Positions 40,248 through 51,788 of a stretch of DNA of 64,000 nt are shown one piece after another. The translations under genes and the position numbers were made by a program. The stretch is from contig OZ038470.1 of the NCBI GenBank assembly GCA_964036295.1, positions 13,707,578 to 13,771,577 of the forward strand, read 5' to 3'. The stretch's first letter is position 1; each line of letters opens with the position of its first letter. Below the pieces are notes generated by a model that was not told the origin of the DNA, did not search any database, and saw only the letters and a program-made list of their open reading frames with translations. This DNA is from Plumapathes pennacea (taxonomy: Eukaryota > Cnidaria > Anthozoa > Antipatharia > Myriopathidae).

Positions 40248-43200
40248 ATGGCGTCCTGTTTGGGTTTTGTTCATGTCTGTCTGGTGTTGACTCTATCGGG
40301 AGGGATCCATTCCAAATCAGTAAAACTCCAAACTGACGATTTGTCATCGGTGAAGCACAAGGAGTTTCTCCCTCCAGATCACATCAAAGGCTTAAAATTG
40401 GAACGAGACGGTCACGTAAATGCAGACTTTCATCACGAGGCCTTCCTCGGCGAAATGATAACCGAAGGGCATCTTATCTTTGAGAACATGGACGGCTACA
40501 AAAAGCTTATCGAGATATTTCACAAGGTCGACAAAGACGATGACCACATGGTCAACAGAGCTGAACTTGCAGTGTGGATTCACGCAAGAATTAGCGAGCA
40601 TCTGCAGGAATCGAAAAAGAAAAACGAAAAATTGTTCAAGGAGGCAGATATGAACGAGGACGGGCAAGTCCACTGGAAAGAGTATCTCATGAAAGTGATG
40701 GACAGAACTTATGGGCAAAACTCAACTACAGAAAACACAACCTTGGAAGGTACTGTACAGTATGCGAAGTATTTCTCTACCTGTATTGTGTATGACGAGT
40801 ATGATGATTTACCGTAGCGTAAAGTCTATTTACTATATATAGTTTCAAGGTGGTGTTACACTGGTCGATTCGCAACGACGATTTGCAACGACGATTTGCT
40901 CCAAATCCACGCAACGGCGTTGCAAGTTTTTGAATCGCTTTCAAAAATTTGCAACGCGTTGCAGCACTGCAAACATCGCAAAAAATCGTTCGCAATGGGG
41001 TGTTACACCTCGACGATTTTTAGCGCAACATCGCATCGTTGCAAATCGTCGTTGCAAATCGACCAGTGTAACACCACCTTAAAACTATATAGTAAATAGA
41101 CTTCCATGCGAAAGAGAACGTCCCGTTATGCAAATTATAGGTATTCTAGGTATGAGAAATGCTGCATATTTTCTGCAGAGCTTAACAAGTTTTCAATTGC
41201 CATGCCGAATTTATTCGACTTGGTTTTAAACATCCTGCTATAAAATGAATTTTGCATAGCAGTGGTGTGGTGTTTGAAACGGTCTATTAACATATACCCT
41301 TATGATTGTACAGTTGAGCACACATTGTACCACTGCAGCTGCTTGGATTGAAATATTGGTTTGAGACTGAATTTTACTTTTTATTTTTTCACAATTTTAC
41401 TTAAAATCCTATCATGTTCAAAATTATGTTTTTGAAAAGTATAATATACGGTTTTTCTAAATTGCCAATTGGGTGGATACACTGTATTATGTTTTTCAAA
41501 AAATCAGCCACAATAAAGAAAAAAAAAACAAACAAAATACAATGAAATCAAATGGAATAAAATTACTAGGTTACCATATAGCGGTGTACAAGTGGTGTAA
41601 ATCATTTATTGCACAAGCAACTCATATGATCTTGTTTTATCATGTAACTATCAAAAAGTTCGCTGGGACTCAAAATTTAGACAAAATTCTCTCATTTAAG
41701 CACATGCTCTAATGTCACAGTTGACAACTTGTTTTCAAACACTGAAATCTACCTCTTGTTGGCTAAAATCATGGAAAGGTTACAGGGAGTACAGAAAACT
41801 GAACAAACTATCGGTTGCTACGGTAATATTAATTACACTTAGTGCATTTAGATTTTAAATCAGATCAGATTGCCCCCTGCCCAATTACAGCATTTTACGA
41901 TATTGCAGCGGTTTCACTTTACAGGTACTCTAGAGTTTACAGTATCTTACTGGGGGAGTATATTTTTGGGACTTCCATAAAATGTTTAAGGACAGTGTCA
42001 TGTGTATAATACAGAGCTCATTAATACAGGTTTGACAGCACACTGTACATAATTTTATTCTGGGTACAGAACTTAATTACAGTGCTATACCTTTTTCAGA
42101 AGAGACCGGGGGTCTGGAAAAGCACTATGAAGCATATGAACGAGGGGATCTGAATCAAGACGGAGCTCTGAGTATCAATGAGTTCCTTTACTTTCTTCAC
42201 CCTGAACACAATCCCAAAACTATCAAGGACATGGCAGAGGACATGATTGCTAGTTTTGATAAAAATGAAGACAAGGTAGGTTACCAAGGATATAGAGGAT
42301 GTTACACGGCGGCGTGAAGATACGAATATTATATTTTTGAGTGGTAAAAGCAATGTTTTATAAACGAGCGCTGCAGGGGGAGTAAAAATATTGTTTTTAC
42401 CATGAGAAAATATAATCCATATCTTTAAGCCACCATGTAGTTTTTGTTTTTTATCTCGCGAATTAGTATGCTTTAAATACTTAAAGCAAAATTCTGGGTC
42501 AATCCAAAGTATCTATCAGGAGCTATGGATACTGCAACAACAAAGCTGTGTGACATGCCCATGGCCAACTAAAATCGGTGCTTGCGTCTGAATTATAAAG
42601 TTTTCCTTCATGAAACATTTTAAAATTGGCACTGTGAAAGATGTGAAGTAACATAACATCAAGCTGAGTCATACATCAGCTTCATTTTGCCTTGAGCCAG
42701 TCCTATTAAATACCTACTCCCGCAAAAATAGTACTTTTTACAAATTTGCGAGATTACGGCTGCCTTGCTGCTTTGATATTATATACAGTAGACATGAGTG
42801 TTTTTTGAGAAAATGCACAAACAACCGTGCAAAGGTGGGAAATGATATCATCAATATCCACTAGTGAGGATGGGGAATACGTAGAGGATATTACACGGTG
42901 ACGCAAAGATATGAATTTTATTTTCGAGTGGTAAAGAGAATATTTTACGAACGAGCGCTTCGCGAGTGAGTAAAATATTGTTTTTACCACGAGAAAATAA
43001 AATCCATATCTTCAAGCCACCATGTAATTTTCTTTTTATTATATTAGACACGAGTGTTGTACGAGAAATTGCACAAACAACCGTAGAAAAGCGGGAAATG
43101 ATGCCAACGATATCCTCACTAGTGAAAAGAAAGTGAGGATATGGAAAATACGCCACTTGGGTCCCAGATGCAGTTTTGTATGGATTTTACGCACGGTATA

Positions 43201-46200
43201 TATTCCAGTAAAACACTTGTGTCTCATATAATGAACGCCACTCAGGTACCGGATGTAGTTTTGTATGGATTTTACACACATTATATTTTCAATAAAACAG
43301 TTGTGTCTATAAATATCTTTACTGTGAATTGTCCTTCATTTAATAAATGGGTCATGGTTTTTATTACTTTTATATAAGAGTGAAATGCCATTCATGAAGT
43401 TATGAACTAAACTGAGTGTTTCGTGGATATGCATGTAAGATATTACTAGAGTTGCACAAAAGTTATTGTAATTTTATAACATTTTTTAGAATTCCCATCA
43501 ACTGAATGTGAAGTGGTACTGTAACCACAGACTGAGTAAAATGAAAAAAGTAAAAAACACCATATCAGAGAAACAGTAGAGTTCCAGATAGTATACTTTA
43601 TTCACGTTGTGTGGTATTGGTGGTCTACAGGTTATGACAGCTAAAGAATTTGCCAGTTTGCCGGAAGGAGAGGTGGATGAATCTGAAAAGGAAGCAGAAA
43701 AGAAATATCTGGATGAGTGAGTACATGTACTTGTGTGCCATTCATTTTAGGCCATGTTTTGTATGATTTGTTGTGATCTTGTAAATTAATAGGCCTTTTT
43801 CAACAATGGCTCATGTGTCCCAAAATTAACTGACTATATGTAATTCGTTTTTGAGTACCATCAATGGATATAGCATAAAAAATATGTAGACTTGCAAAAT
43901 TTCAGGTCTATACAGTCTGTAGCAACCTTTTGAAGTTCAGAAGTATCAAGGCTGCACTCGATTAGGTATATTCCAGAATAGGACAAAAGCTTAAGTGACC
44001 CAAAGTGTTGCTTTTTCCGGGAATCATTTTTCCGAAATTGTTTTAAAAACCTTCACACTGGCACTTCGAACAGCTCCCGATGCATCTCTACCCAAGTCAG
44101 CTGCAAACCAAAGTAATTTTACCGATCAACATCGCTATTCCAGTATTCCAGAATATATGCAATCGAACGCGCCCTAAGAATATTTGTGTGGGAAAAGTCG
44201 CTGGAGGGCACTTGAGTTGTTAGGGGTTTATAAGAGGAAAACTTCCAAATGAGTGGCTCCAATGAATTCCGAAAAGCTCGGAAAGAGGAAAACTTCTAAA
44301 TGAATGGCTTCAATGAATTCGCAGAGCACCGTCATTTTGTCTCCTTAATTTGTAACTCCAATGGCCCCTGTTCATTATTGGTAGTTCTGTCAGTCAAATG
44401 AGTGAACCTTTATCATGAGGAGGAGCGTTTAACTTAGTATTGGCAGCTCAGAAACTAGAAGATAAATTTTCAAAATACGATGAAAAATGCTAGTTCCTGT
44501 GCGAACTCCTACAGTGGCGTAAAGGTAAACCTTATAACGTATCAACGTGATGTGTATAACTTAGTCCGGATAGGTTTAATGTCGATTCTCCCAACCTTTT
44601 AAGAGGAGATTGTATGAGTGATGTAGTGAGAATTCATAGTTTAATCAGCTATCATGTGAGCAAGGTACAGTATCAAAAGCCAAGTTCTCTTTACTGTATG
44701 ATATATATTTGTGCTGCCAAACCTGAAGGAGAAAATTGAACTTGATCACTCTTGGGAGTGAAAGGGTTAAGCAGATGTTTCAAGCGTTACCCTTTGTCGG
44801 AGCGAGTAGTGTAGATCTTCGAGTTGTTCTATTTCACTAAAACTGCATCATTTGACACTGGTTGTGTCTCAAAGCTGGATCTCACTTAGGCCTCTCGTGG
44901 CGAGAAATTCTCGTAAGCGACCACTTAAAGACGAACGAAGGGTGGTCGCTTAAGGGAGGTTTCATGCACTGTAGTTAAAATCTCACTTCCATGTGTCGGT
45001 TTTATACTTGTATAAAACTGGTTTGTGATTGGGTTAACTTGTTACGATTGGACCAATCTTGCACGGCAGTGGCCATGACGGACACATTACGGTATATAAC
45101 CAGTCAGAGATACCCTTCGCTCTTATAGCAATTTGAATTAATTTAAGACGGGCTCATATTTAATATTTCTATACAGGTGCATTCATACGTTATACTTTAT
45201 TTATTATTTATAGCCACGTTGTCTCTATCTACAAACTTTGAGCGTCTAATGTGTTTTAAAGATTGAACCGTTCAATGGCAAAGGTGTTTAGTGTTGAGCG
45301 ACTTGTGAAAGGGTCTTTGCGTCGCGAGATGTTATAGCGTTTCAATTATGACACTATGCCATCGCATAGCAGTTTGCCTTAGGCAAGTGTAAAGTATATG
45401 TATTTATTAAGCCTTGCACTGCCGAATGCGAATTTAACTAAACCACAAAACCACAAGTATCTTGAAAATGAAACCAAAATGTGTGACCAAATACTCTCTC
45501 AATGAGTACATTTCTGGTAGCACTTTTCACGTTATTGTTATAGGCGGACGTTTTTTATTTTTATTTTATTTTTATTTCTGCTTAATTTGGACAAAAATTT
45601 GCAAACGAAATGCTAACAGAGCCTATAAAAAGAACGACATTTTACGACATTTATTTTTTAACTGCATAATTGGAAATGAAGTCGACTCTTTTGTTAGTAA
45701 GCTCTTCTCAAGTACAATCGCGCAGTAGTTCACACGAATTCCAAATTTCGTAGGTTTTCGTGCTTCTTTTCCCTTCATGTTACTATCACGTCTTATTACT
45801 GATCCTCTGTTTTCCGTTGGAACTTGACCATGTTTGATTTGCATTAATCCACTCTAAAAGAGTCGTTTTGGCTATTGCTTGTGCGCCACTATGATTGGCT
45901 GCGTCAACTCATCACTCTGTGAAGGAAAAGAGGCAACAGGAAACATACTAGTATGATGTTGACATTCAGTTCATGATAAAGCATTGTGTCCGGAAGAATT
46001 GCTATTACATCGAAATGGAACTGAAAATTGCTTTGGCAAGGTTCAAGTTTTGCAAGGGGCCCACAAGGTCTGAACTAGTATGTGAGGGCTGGTTACCATA
46101 ATGTTTCTCATCTTCGTTTGTTGTTGGCAATTAAGATCTGCGATTTTGTTGCCCGGAATTATGTCTTGGATATGTTATTCTTGTGTGTTATTAAACTCTG

Positions 46201-49200
46201 TCCCGTCCATTTCTATCTCTTGAACCTTGCGATTAAGTCCTAAAATACGATAGAAAGCGCTTCGGAACTCCTGGCTTCTAATCGCGTAAACCCAGGGGTT
46301 GCACGCAGAACAAGCGAACGCCACCAGAACGGTCCAAGACCAATAACGGATTAACTGGTACTTGAAGCACTCGCTAGATGTGAACGTTTGAATTGACGCT
46401 AGGATCATCGATGGAGAAGCGAAAATAATGAAGAGCCCGATGACAATAGCGATAGTGCAAGCTGTTTTCCGTTCTCGGATCCGTTTCTTGTTAGCTCGTG
46501 TCGCTTCCATCGACAAGTTGCTGTGTGTTTCTATTCTCTTCGAGTGATGTCGGGCGATCTTGTAGATACGGAAATAGCAGAAGGCGATTATGTTGAATGG
46601 GATGCAGAAGCTTATCACGGAGCCGGTGATCCACAGTTTCGGAAGCTCGAGCGGATTAGTGACGAACAGTCTTGGAATTGGTACGATGAAGGATGCCAGC
46701 CATATCAAACCGATAGAAATGAAACATCGCCTTGAAGTCATATACTGACCATACAAGTAAACGTGCGCAATCGCCAAATATCGATCCAAAGACACTGCGC
46801 AGAGGCTCAGAGTTGTCGCACAGATCGTTTGCATGCTCATAAACTCAGTAGCTTGAGTCAACGAGTGTTGGTTTTTCCATATGTTTAACGCACTTTTGAC
46901 AGCCCAGACTGGGTTTATGATTAAACCCACTGAAAAATCTGCGACTGCCAGCGAAGCAACGTAGAAGTTGGAGAACTTTCGTAAGCGCGGGGTACGGGCA
47001 ATGGCGAGAAGAACGAGAGCATTCCCTCCGACTGAAAACATCCCAGAGATTACATTCATCGTGGTCAGAATCACCGATGAAACCATGTCTAGGGAACCGC
47101 TACAGTGGTCTGTGTTGCTCTCATCAGATGCATTCATCTCGCTTCTTGTTGTACGAAGTTCTGACAGAAGCGCTTTGGTCTCGCTAAATGTCTTCTTTGT
47201 GTCACTATTGGCTTATTGGGATCTGTTCGTTGGCAACTCTTTATTATGGGGTAACAGTCAGGTGTTACTTGTTAGTTGAAGTTCAGCTGAATAGCCAATT
47301 GACGGGTGAGTTTTATAATTATAGTTTTTAAATATCTTATGGTAACTGTCAAAAATTGTCGCGGGGGTTGCGATCCTTAAATGCATGCTGATTCAATTTG
47401 AAAAACTTGAGGTTACCTGTCGTATTTTATTAAATTTGTGCTTTCGATCAGGTTTTTCCGTTATCTAAAAATACAGTTTTTTTTTTTCTTTTTGTGTGTC
47501 GGGTATACTCCAGCGGTGTCTTCTGCCGGATGAGAAGCAATTCTCAAAACAATCGTTTAGATTGAGGAGTGTTTTTTTAACCTTATCCATTAGATCGCTG
47601 AAAAAGCAAAAAGCACTTTGTAGATTTGATGTTTGAGAACTCCACCATTTTTCTCGACAAACTGATGGATACAGTTTTCGTGTCTCATTTTTCATTTGGT
47701 TTCCTGTTCAATATCTTCGCGCGCATGCAGTGCGATCATCACCTGTATTCCCCGCCATTTGCATAAGATAGATCGGACATGATATATTAGTGCCGCTGGA
47801 GGCGTTACAGGAATGACTGCAGACGAGTCACCCTGTGGGAAAGAAGAGCCACAAAAAGCCACAGTTTGGCCTCTCTTTCTATAGCGACGTAGTATTCGCC
47901 AGATGACAAATATTCATGATTGTACGCGCTGTGCAATGCATAATTGGGCTTGCCTTGACGACGTGGACTGTTTCAAACAAAACAAAACAAATGTATTTAT
48001 ACATAAAACCCATATAATAGCCGACCTCAATTAACAAATTTACGAATTATATTACTTTTCTCTGCAATGGTCGACTTGATGAGATAGCGCATCGTTTTGG
48101 ACTTTGACAATATCTAAAAGGTGTTTACACTATAACTGTTTTTTGTTTTCTTACCTCACCAATGTTTTGGAAGAATCAGCACACAACTTCATTTTTGGAG
48201 ACGTTTGGGTAGTGAACCCTTATCAGTTGAATACAAAATAGTCGCAGGCAATAATTACTTGCTTTCTTTCGAAATCATCCCAAAGATAACGAATATCTCA
48301 GAGTACTTGAGTGTTTTACTTATCATTTTACTTCGAGCACTGATCGTAACAATTTTATACCGGAATACGAGCTCGGCTAGCTGGCGTCAGACTTTCTGTC
48401 TCATCTTGCGACAGCAATTTCCCACATGAGAGATTGATCCTGAAAACGACGAATGTAGCAAAATAATAGAAAACAAAGCTAAAAGAAATGTCAAGAAAGC
48501 GAGGAATTTTCGGTGCTTATACATTTTATTCTTTATTGAAAATATAGTTAACTTTTTCTGTTTTATTTGCCTGAGGGAAAGAAAAACAAAAAAATTGTGT
48601 CGTTTATAGTTTTAGACCATTGTTTTTATTTCGATGGTGATTGGCTCTCGGGCAGGTGATCGGGAAATTGTAGATCCTCTGTATATACAATAAAGTACCC
48701 TCTGTACAAACTATTATAGTACCTATCAATATCCACCTACCACCTGCCTATCACTTTGCAAATATTTCTTCCTTTGGTTGACAGCATTTTAAGGTGAATG
48801 CTTTTTAAATTTAGTTGTAAAATATAGTTGCCTAACAAACGTATGTTATGAAATTCATTAAATCCATTTTCCCCGTGTTAATTTATCGACGCATGGATCC
48901 CATATTGGTCAAAGGACGACCTCACGCAATATGCATTTTCCGAGATGCCTGCTGCCTCTGTTTTAGGACAGGCCTAATGCGAAACCTTTCTTACAGAAAT
49001 TAGTTTTCATTTTCATACAAATAAAATTATTTTCATAAGAAAGGTTTCGAACTAGGCCTCGGTTTGAAACAGATGCCTCAGGAATCTCGGAAATGGCCTT
49101 TTAGGAAATTCCCAAATTAGTGCATTTACCGACGTAGCCCTTTCTTTTACGGCCGCGCGGAGTCTAGGAGAGAGGAGAGAGAGAGAGGCTGTTCACAGGC

Positions 49201-50241
49201 TATTACCGACGTGGTGATGGCCTCAAGTTTGGAAGATTAACAAATTGACGTCAGTTTTTTATCTGTCTGTCCTCTTATTGATCATGAAACGCGTCATAAC
49301 ATTGTCAAAAAGTTGTGGATCCACGAGGCGCTTCGCCTTTTTGACAATGTTATGACGCGTTTTATGATCAATAAGAGGACAGACACATAAAAAACTGACG
49401 TCAATTTGTTTTTTACAATAACAAAACTAAAGCGACGACGCGGGGAAAACACGCAAGAAAACTGGATTTTGTTCGATTTGACCGAAATGTTGTCAACAAC
49501 TTTTCCCGCTTTCTAATTGGTCGAGGTTGAAATTCAAGACATTTCATTGGCCAAAAAGTGACAGTTTGACGTGAGAATTTCGCGCGTGCAAAATAAAATT
49601 TTGTCAAAGAAGTTGGAAAGAAATGAAACTAGACGCTTTTCTGCTGCGGTTTTCTCGACAATTTCAAGACAAAGCTCAAGGAAATTTGCCTCTGAACACT
49701 TCTGGTTCTCTACTTCAAATGCCGAATGTCGCTTTTGCAAGAACTGAGGTAAAATTGAAGCTGAATTCACCTTCTTCGTCCAAATCACTGTCGTCAGCAC
49801 TCGATTTTATGTCTGTCCTCTTATTGATAATGAAAATTAGCCAATCACAAAGCGAGAAACTGATGTGTTATTGTAAAAAAAGAATTTGATAGCAATATGC
49901 AGTGTAGTAGCTGCAGCAGTAGTGGTAATAGTTATTTGAAATAGAATTATGTGCAGTAGACATTTCAATTGACTAAATCTTTCTTGTTCCCTCATAGGCG
50001 CGAGGAAGAATTTAAGCGAATGGATGAAAACCATGATGGTATTGTAAACCTGGATGAACTGTACCGGTACTTGGACCCAAGTCACGAACAGCACTCGGTC
50101 AACGAAGCCAAGTATCTCATCTCGGTGTCGGATCGAAATCACGACGGAAAGTTGTCGGAACGAGAGATGCTCATGAATTATCAGCTCTTCACTGGCAGCA
50201 GTATGTCTAACTACGCTGGTGCTCTGCATGATGAATTTTGA
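40248..50241 (+). CDS. SDF4: Cab45/SDF4-like EF-hand protein of the secretory pathway (CREC family)
   Basis: Four coding exons: 40248-40749, 42100-42275, 43631-43716, 49998-50241; phases agree and the product has 335 residues. The start at 40248 (AACATGG context) gives a signal peptide at residues 1-22; the in-frame Met at 40203 does not. Six EF-hand loops begin near residues 95 (DKDDDHMVNRAE), 134 (DMNEDGQVHWKE), 184 (DLNQDGALSINE), 221 (DKNEDK, split by intron 2), 264 (DENHDGIVNLDE) and 300 (DRNHDGKLSERE). The C terminus FTGSSMSNYAGALHDEF resembles Cab45/SDF4 more than calumenin or reticulocalbin. HDEF is a variant ER/Golgi retention signal. Known role of the family: Ca2+ binding in the Golgi lumen and sorting of secreted proteins. 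Intron 3 (6.3 kb) contains a GPCR gene on the other strand. Confidence 0.88.
40825..41100. mobile_element. MITE with long inverted ends in SDF4 intron 1
   Basis: TCTATTTACTATATATAGTTT at the left pairs with AACTATATAGTAAATAGA at the right. The inversion continues through AAGGTGGTGTTACACTGGTC / GACCAGTGTAACACCACCTT, giving arms of about 60 bp. The interior repeats CAACGACGATTTGC. Confidence 0.9.
42285..43320. repeat. Foldback repeat family in SDF4 intron 2, two adjacent copies
   Basis: GAGGATATTACACGG / ATGTAATTTTC arms with TAAAATATTGTTTTTACC(A/T)C centres occur at about 42285-42440 (diverged) and 42885-43050, followed by ACACGAGTGTT...TTGCACAAACAACCG. A third copy is at 55695-56030. The partial reversed dispersed repeat (42690-42775) lies between the two copies. 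Confidence 0.7.
44575..44770. mobile_element. TTAA-bounded MITE, copy 1 (piggyBac-like ends)
   Basis: Ends CTTGGGAGTGAAAGGGTTAA, as does the intact copy at 63071-63281. Shares TGTATGAGTGATGTAGTGAG and AGTTTAATCAGCTATCAT with it. The left inverted end is degraded here. Confidence 0.65.
44835..44985. mobile_element. Partial Tc1/mariner-like MITE related to 1915-2400
   Basis: Shares ACTAAAACTGCATCATTTGA, GATCTCACTTAGGCCTC and GACCACTTAAAGACGAACGA with the right half of 1915-2400, ending GGGAGGTTTCA...CTGTA. Confidence 0.7.
46175..47137 (-). CDS. Class A (rhodopsin-like) G-protein-coupled receptor, intronless
   Basis: One uninterrupted frame of 320 residues with seven hydrophobic segments. Landmarks: N-glycosylation site at the N terminus (NAS); GNALVLLAI in TM1; LAVADFSVGL with the conserved Asp in TM2; Cys before TM3; DRYLAI at the end of TM3; a basic third loop (KKRIRERK); IIFASPSM in TM6, where the usual CWxP has no Cys-Trp; NPWVYAI in TM7 (NPxxY); then a short tail with helix-8-like SQEFRSAFYRILG. 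Predicted plasma-membrane receptor. The ligand cannot be told. It resembles the large cnidarian sets of amine-, melanocortin- or adenosine-like orphan receptors. The gene lies entirely within intron 3 of the SDF4-like gene, on the opposite strand. Confidence 0.9.
   Translation of the reverse strand: MNASDESNTDHCSGSLDMVSSVILTTMNVISGMFSVGGNALVLLAIARTPRLRKFSNFYVASLAVADFSVGLIINPVWAVKSALNIWKNQHSLTQATEFMSMQTICATTLSLCAVSLDRYLAIAHVYLYGQYMTSRRCFISIGLIWLASFIVPIPRLFVTNPLELPKLWITGSVISFCIPFNIIAFCYFRIYKIARHHSKRIETHSNLSMEATRANKKRIRERKTACTIAIVIGLFIIFASPSMILASIQTFTSSECFKYQLIRYWSWTVLVAFACSACNPWVYAIRSQEFRSAFYRILGLNRKVQEIEMDGTEFNNTQE
48920..49100. mobile_element. Foldback repeat in SDF4 intron 3
   Basis: Inverted pairs CGAGATGCCTG / CAGGAATCTCG, CGAAACCTTTCTTA / TAAGAAAGGTTTCG and AGTTTTCATTTTCATA. 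A fragment occurs at 39540-39670. Confidence 0.55.
49237..49411. mobile_element. Near-perfect hairpin element in SDF4 intron 3
   Basis: AAATTGACGTCAGTTTTTTA on the left pairs with AAAAAACTGACGTCAATTTG on the right, and GTCCTCTTATTGATCATGAA with its complement. The arms are about 80 bp around GGATCCACGAGGCGCTTCG. Confidence 0.9.
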
Positions 50242-51776
50242 GTCGATGTATTCCTGTGCTGTGTTTTCGATATGAGTTGAAGTGAAATTAGTCTTTAGAA
50301 TCTTTTTCGGATGACTGTGGAAAGTAATCGTGCGATTGCTGGGGGAGGGGAGGCAAGGGGCGGTAACACGAAAGCAGAGGAAGCGGGACGTCTGCGGGAG
50401 AAGGTGCGACAGGATACGGGACAGGAACCGGGAACAAAGGGCACGGAGACACCAGGGCTCGGTTGTTCAAGGAGTGCATAGCGCTATTCGCCGGATAAAT
50501 CGCTATCCAGTGGATAGTATTAACTATTAAGCTTAAATCAGTGAACTGAATAAGGATTTATCCTGTGGATAGATTTTTAGACAACCGGGCCCAGGTATGT
50601 TAAATTCGCCGGCCAAGCCCAATTCGGTACACTGAAAGTTTCTTCTCTAATTCAGCTATTATTTTTAAAATGGGCAGCATCTAGATATAGAGCGCCTGGG
50701 CCCGTTTGTTCAAATCGCGGATAGCGCTTTTCACTGAATAAATCTTTATCCTGTTGACTGAATTAGGCTTAATCTGGATAGCAATTTATCTGGGCCTGGT
50801 TGTTCAAAGAGTGGATAGCGCTATTCGTCTGATGAATCGCTATGCAGCAGATAGTATTAACCATTAAGCATAATTCAGTCAACTGGATAAGTATTCATCC
50901 AGTGGATAGCGCTATCCGCGCTTCGAACAACCGGGTCCAGGATCCGGTGTCCTAACAGATCAAAGCTCGATTAAGTTAACCCATGAGTAACTTTTTTTTT
51001 TTTTTTTCTTCTATCGACCCGATTGACTAACAAAGCAGGTGTCAATCAAAGACCAACTAAGGTTCTTCTGGCTCAGTATCAAGGAAAAACTGACAAGCCA
51101 TTAAACGCTAGGTTAGCTTGATCGAGCTTTCGATGAACTGTTATGGTAACTGTTATTTTATGATCTTAGCTCTTATGAAGTAGCGACAGCCAGAGAGGGA
51201 ACACCAGTATTGCGAAAAGAACCAATCAAAAATCAGTCTGCCCCGGCGCCACTTTGTACTTCCTCTGCCAAAAATACAAAATGTCGTCCGCACCATTTCA
51301 TGAGGCCTAAGGAAGTTTTAAGCTGATGTTTTCGAGCCGTTAGCCTTTCGTCGGGATAAGCTTGCTTCGACAAATGACTAAGCTTCTGATGAAGGGCTAA
51401 TGCTCCCGATAAAGGGACAATGCTCGAAATGTCAGCTTTAAACTTCTTTAGCGGCGTTTAACTTTCTCTCGTCAAATTTGAGTTGCTTTGACCCCGAGTT
51501 ATGGTTATGATTAGTGTTAGTGTGAATTTGACATGCCGGGTATGTCGTAGAGATCAAGGCAGTCCACTCTCTTCTAGTCATGAACTTGTTTTCCCAGAGT
51601 CTAATTTCTATTTGTAGTTCAATTTGTAGATATTTCAATAGCTACTAGCTAAATAAAGACGGGATTAGCAAGAACACAGCATGAGAGAAGCTCGAACAGA
51701 AGACGTGATGCGGCATCGCCACTTTACACTATAATAGACGCGAAACTACGCCAGACATAATCGTTGTTGAATTGGT
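50242..51776. other. Region between the convergent SDF4 and SPCS1 genes
   Basis: Contains the GGTTGTTCAA repeat cluster (50457-50940), a G-rich tract (50339-50360) and a poly-T at 50990-51008. No exon recognised. Confidence 0.5.
50457..50940. repeat. Cluster of three CGGTTGTTCAA-type foldback repeats
   Basis: CGGTTGTTCAAGGAGTGCAT, CGTTTGTTCAAATCGCGGAT and TGGTTGTTCAAAGAGTGGAT start successive units carrying GGATAGCGCTAT and AATCGCTAT motifs. The first and third end with GACAACCGGGCCCA and GAACAACCGGGTCCA, the inverted starts. Non-coding. Confidence 0.75.
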
Positions 51777-51782
51777 TTATTT
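51777..51782 (-). terminator. Poly(A) signal of SPCS1
   Basis: AATAAA on the minus strand, seven bases after the SPCS1 stop codon. If used, the 3' UTR is very short. Confidence 0.5.
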
Positions 51783-51788
51783 TGTAAA

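Noticed and set aside
40777-41099. ORFs on both strands around 40.8-41.1 kb
   Set aside because: They translate the inverted arms of the MITE at 40825-41100.
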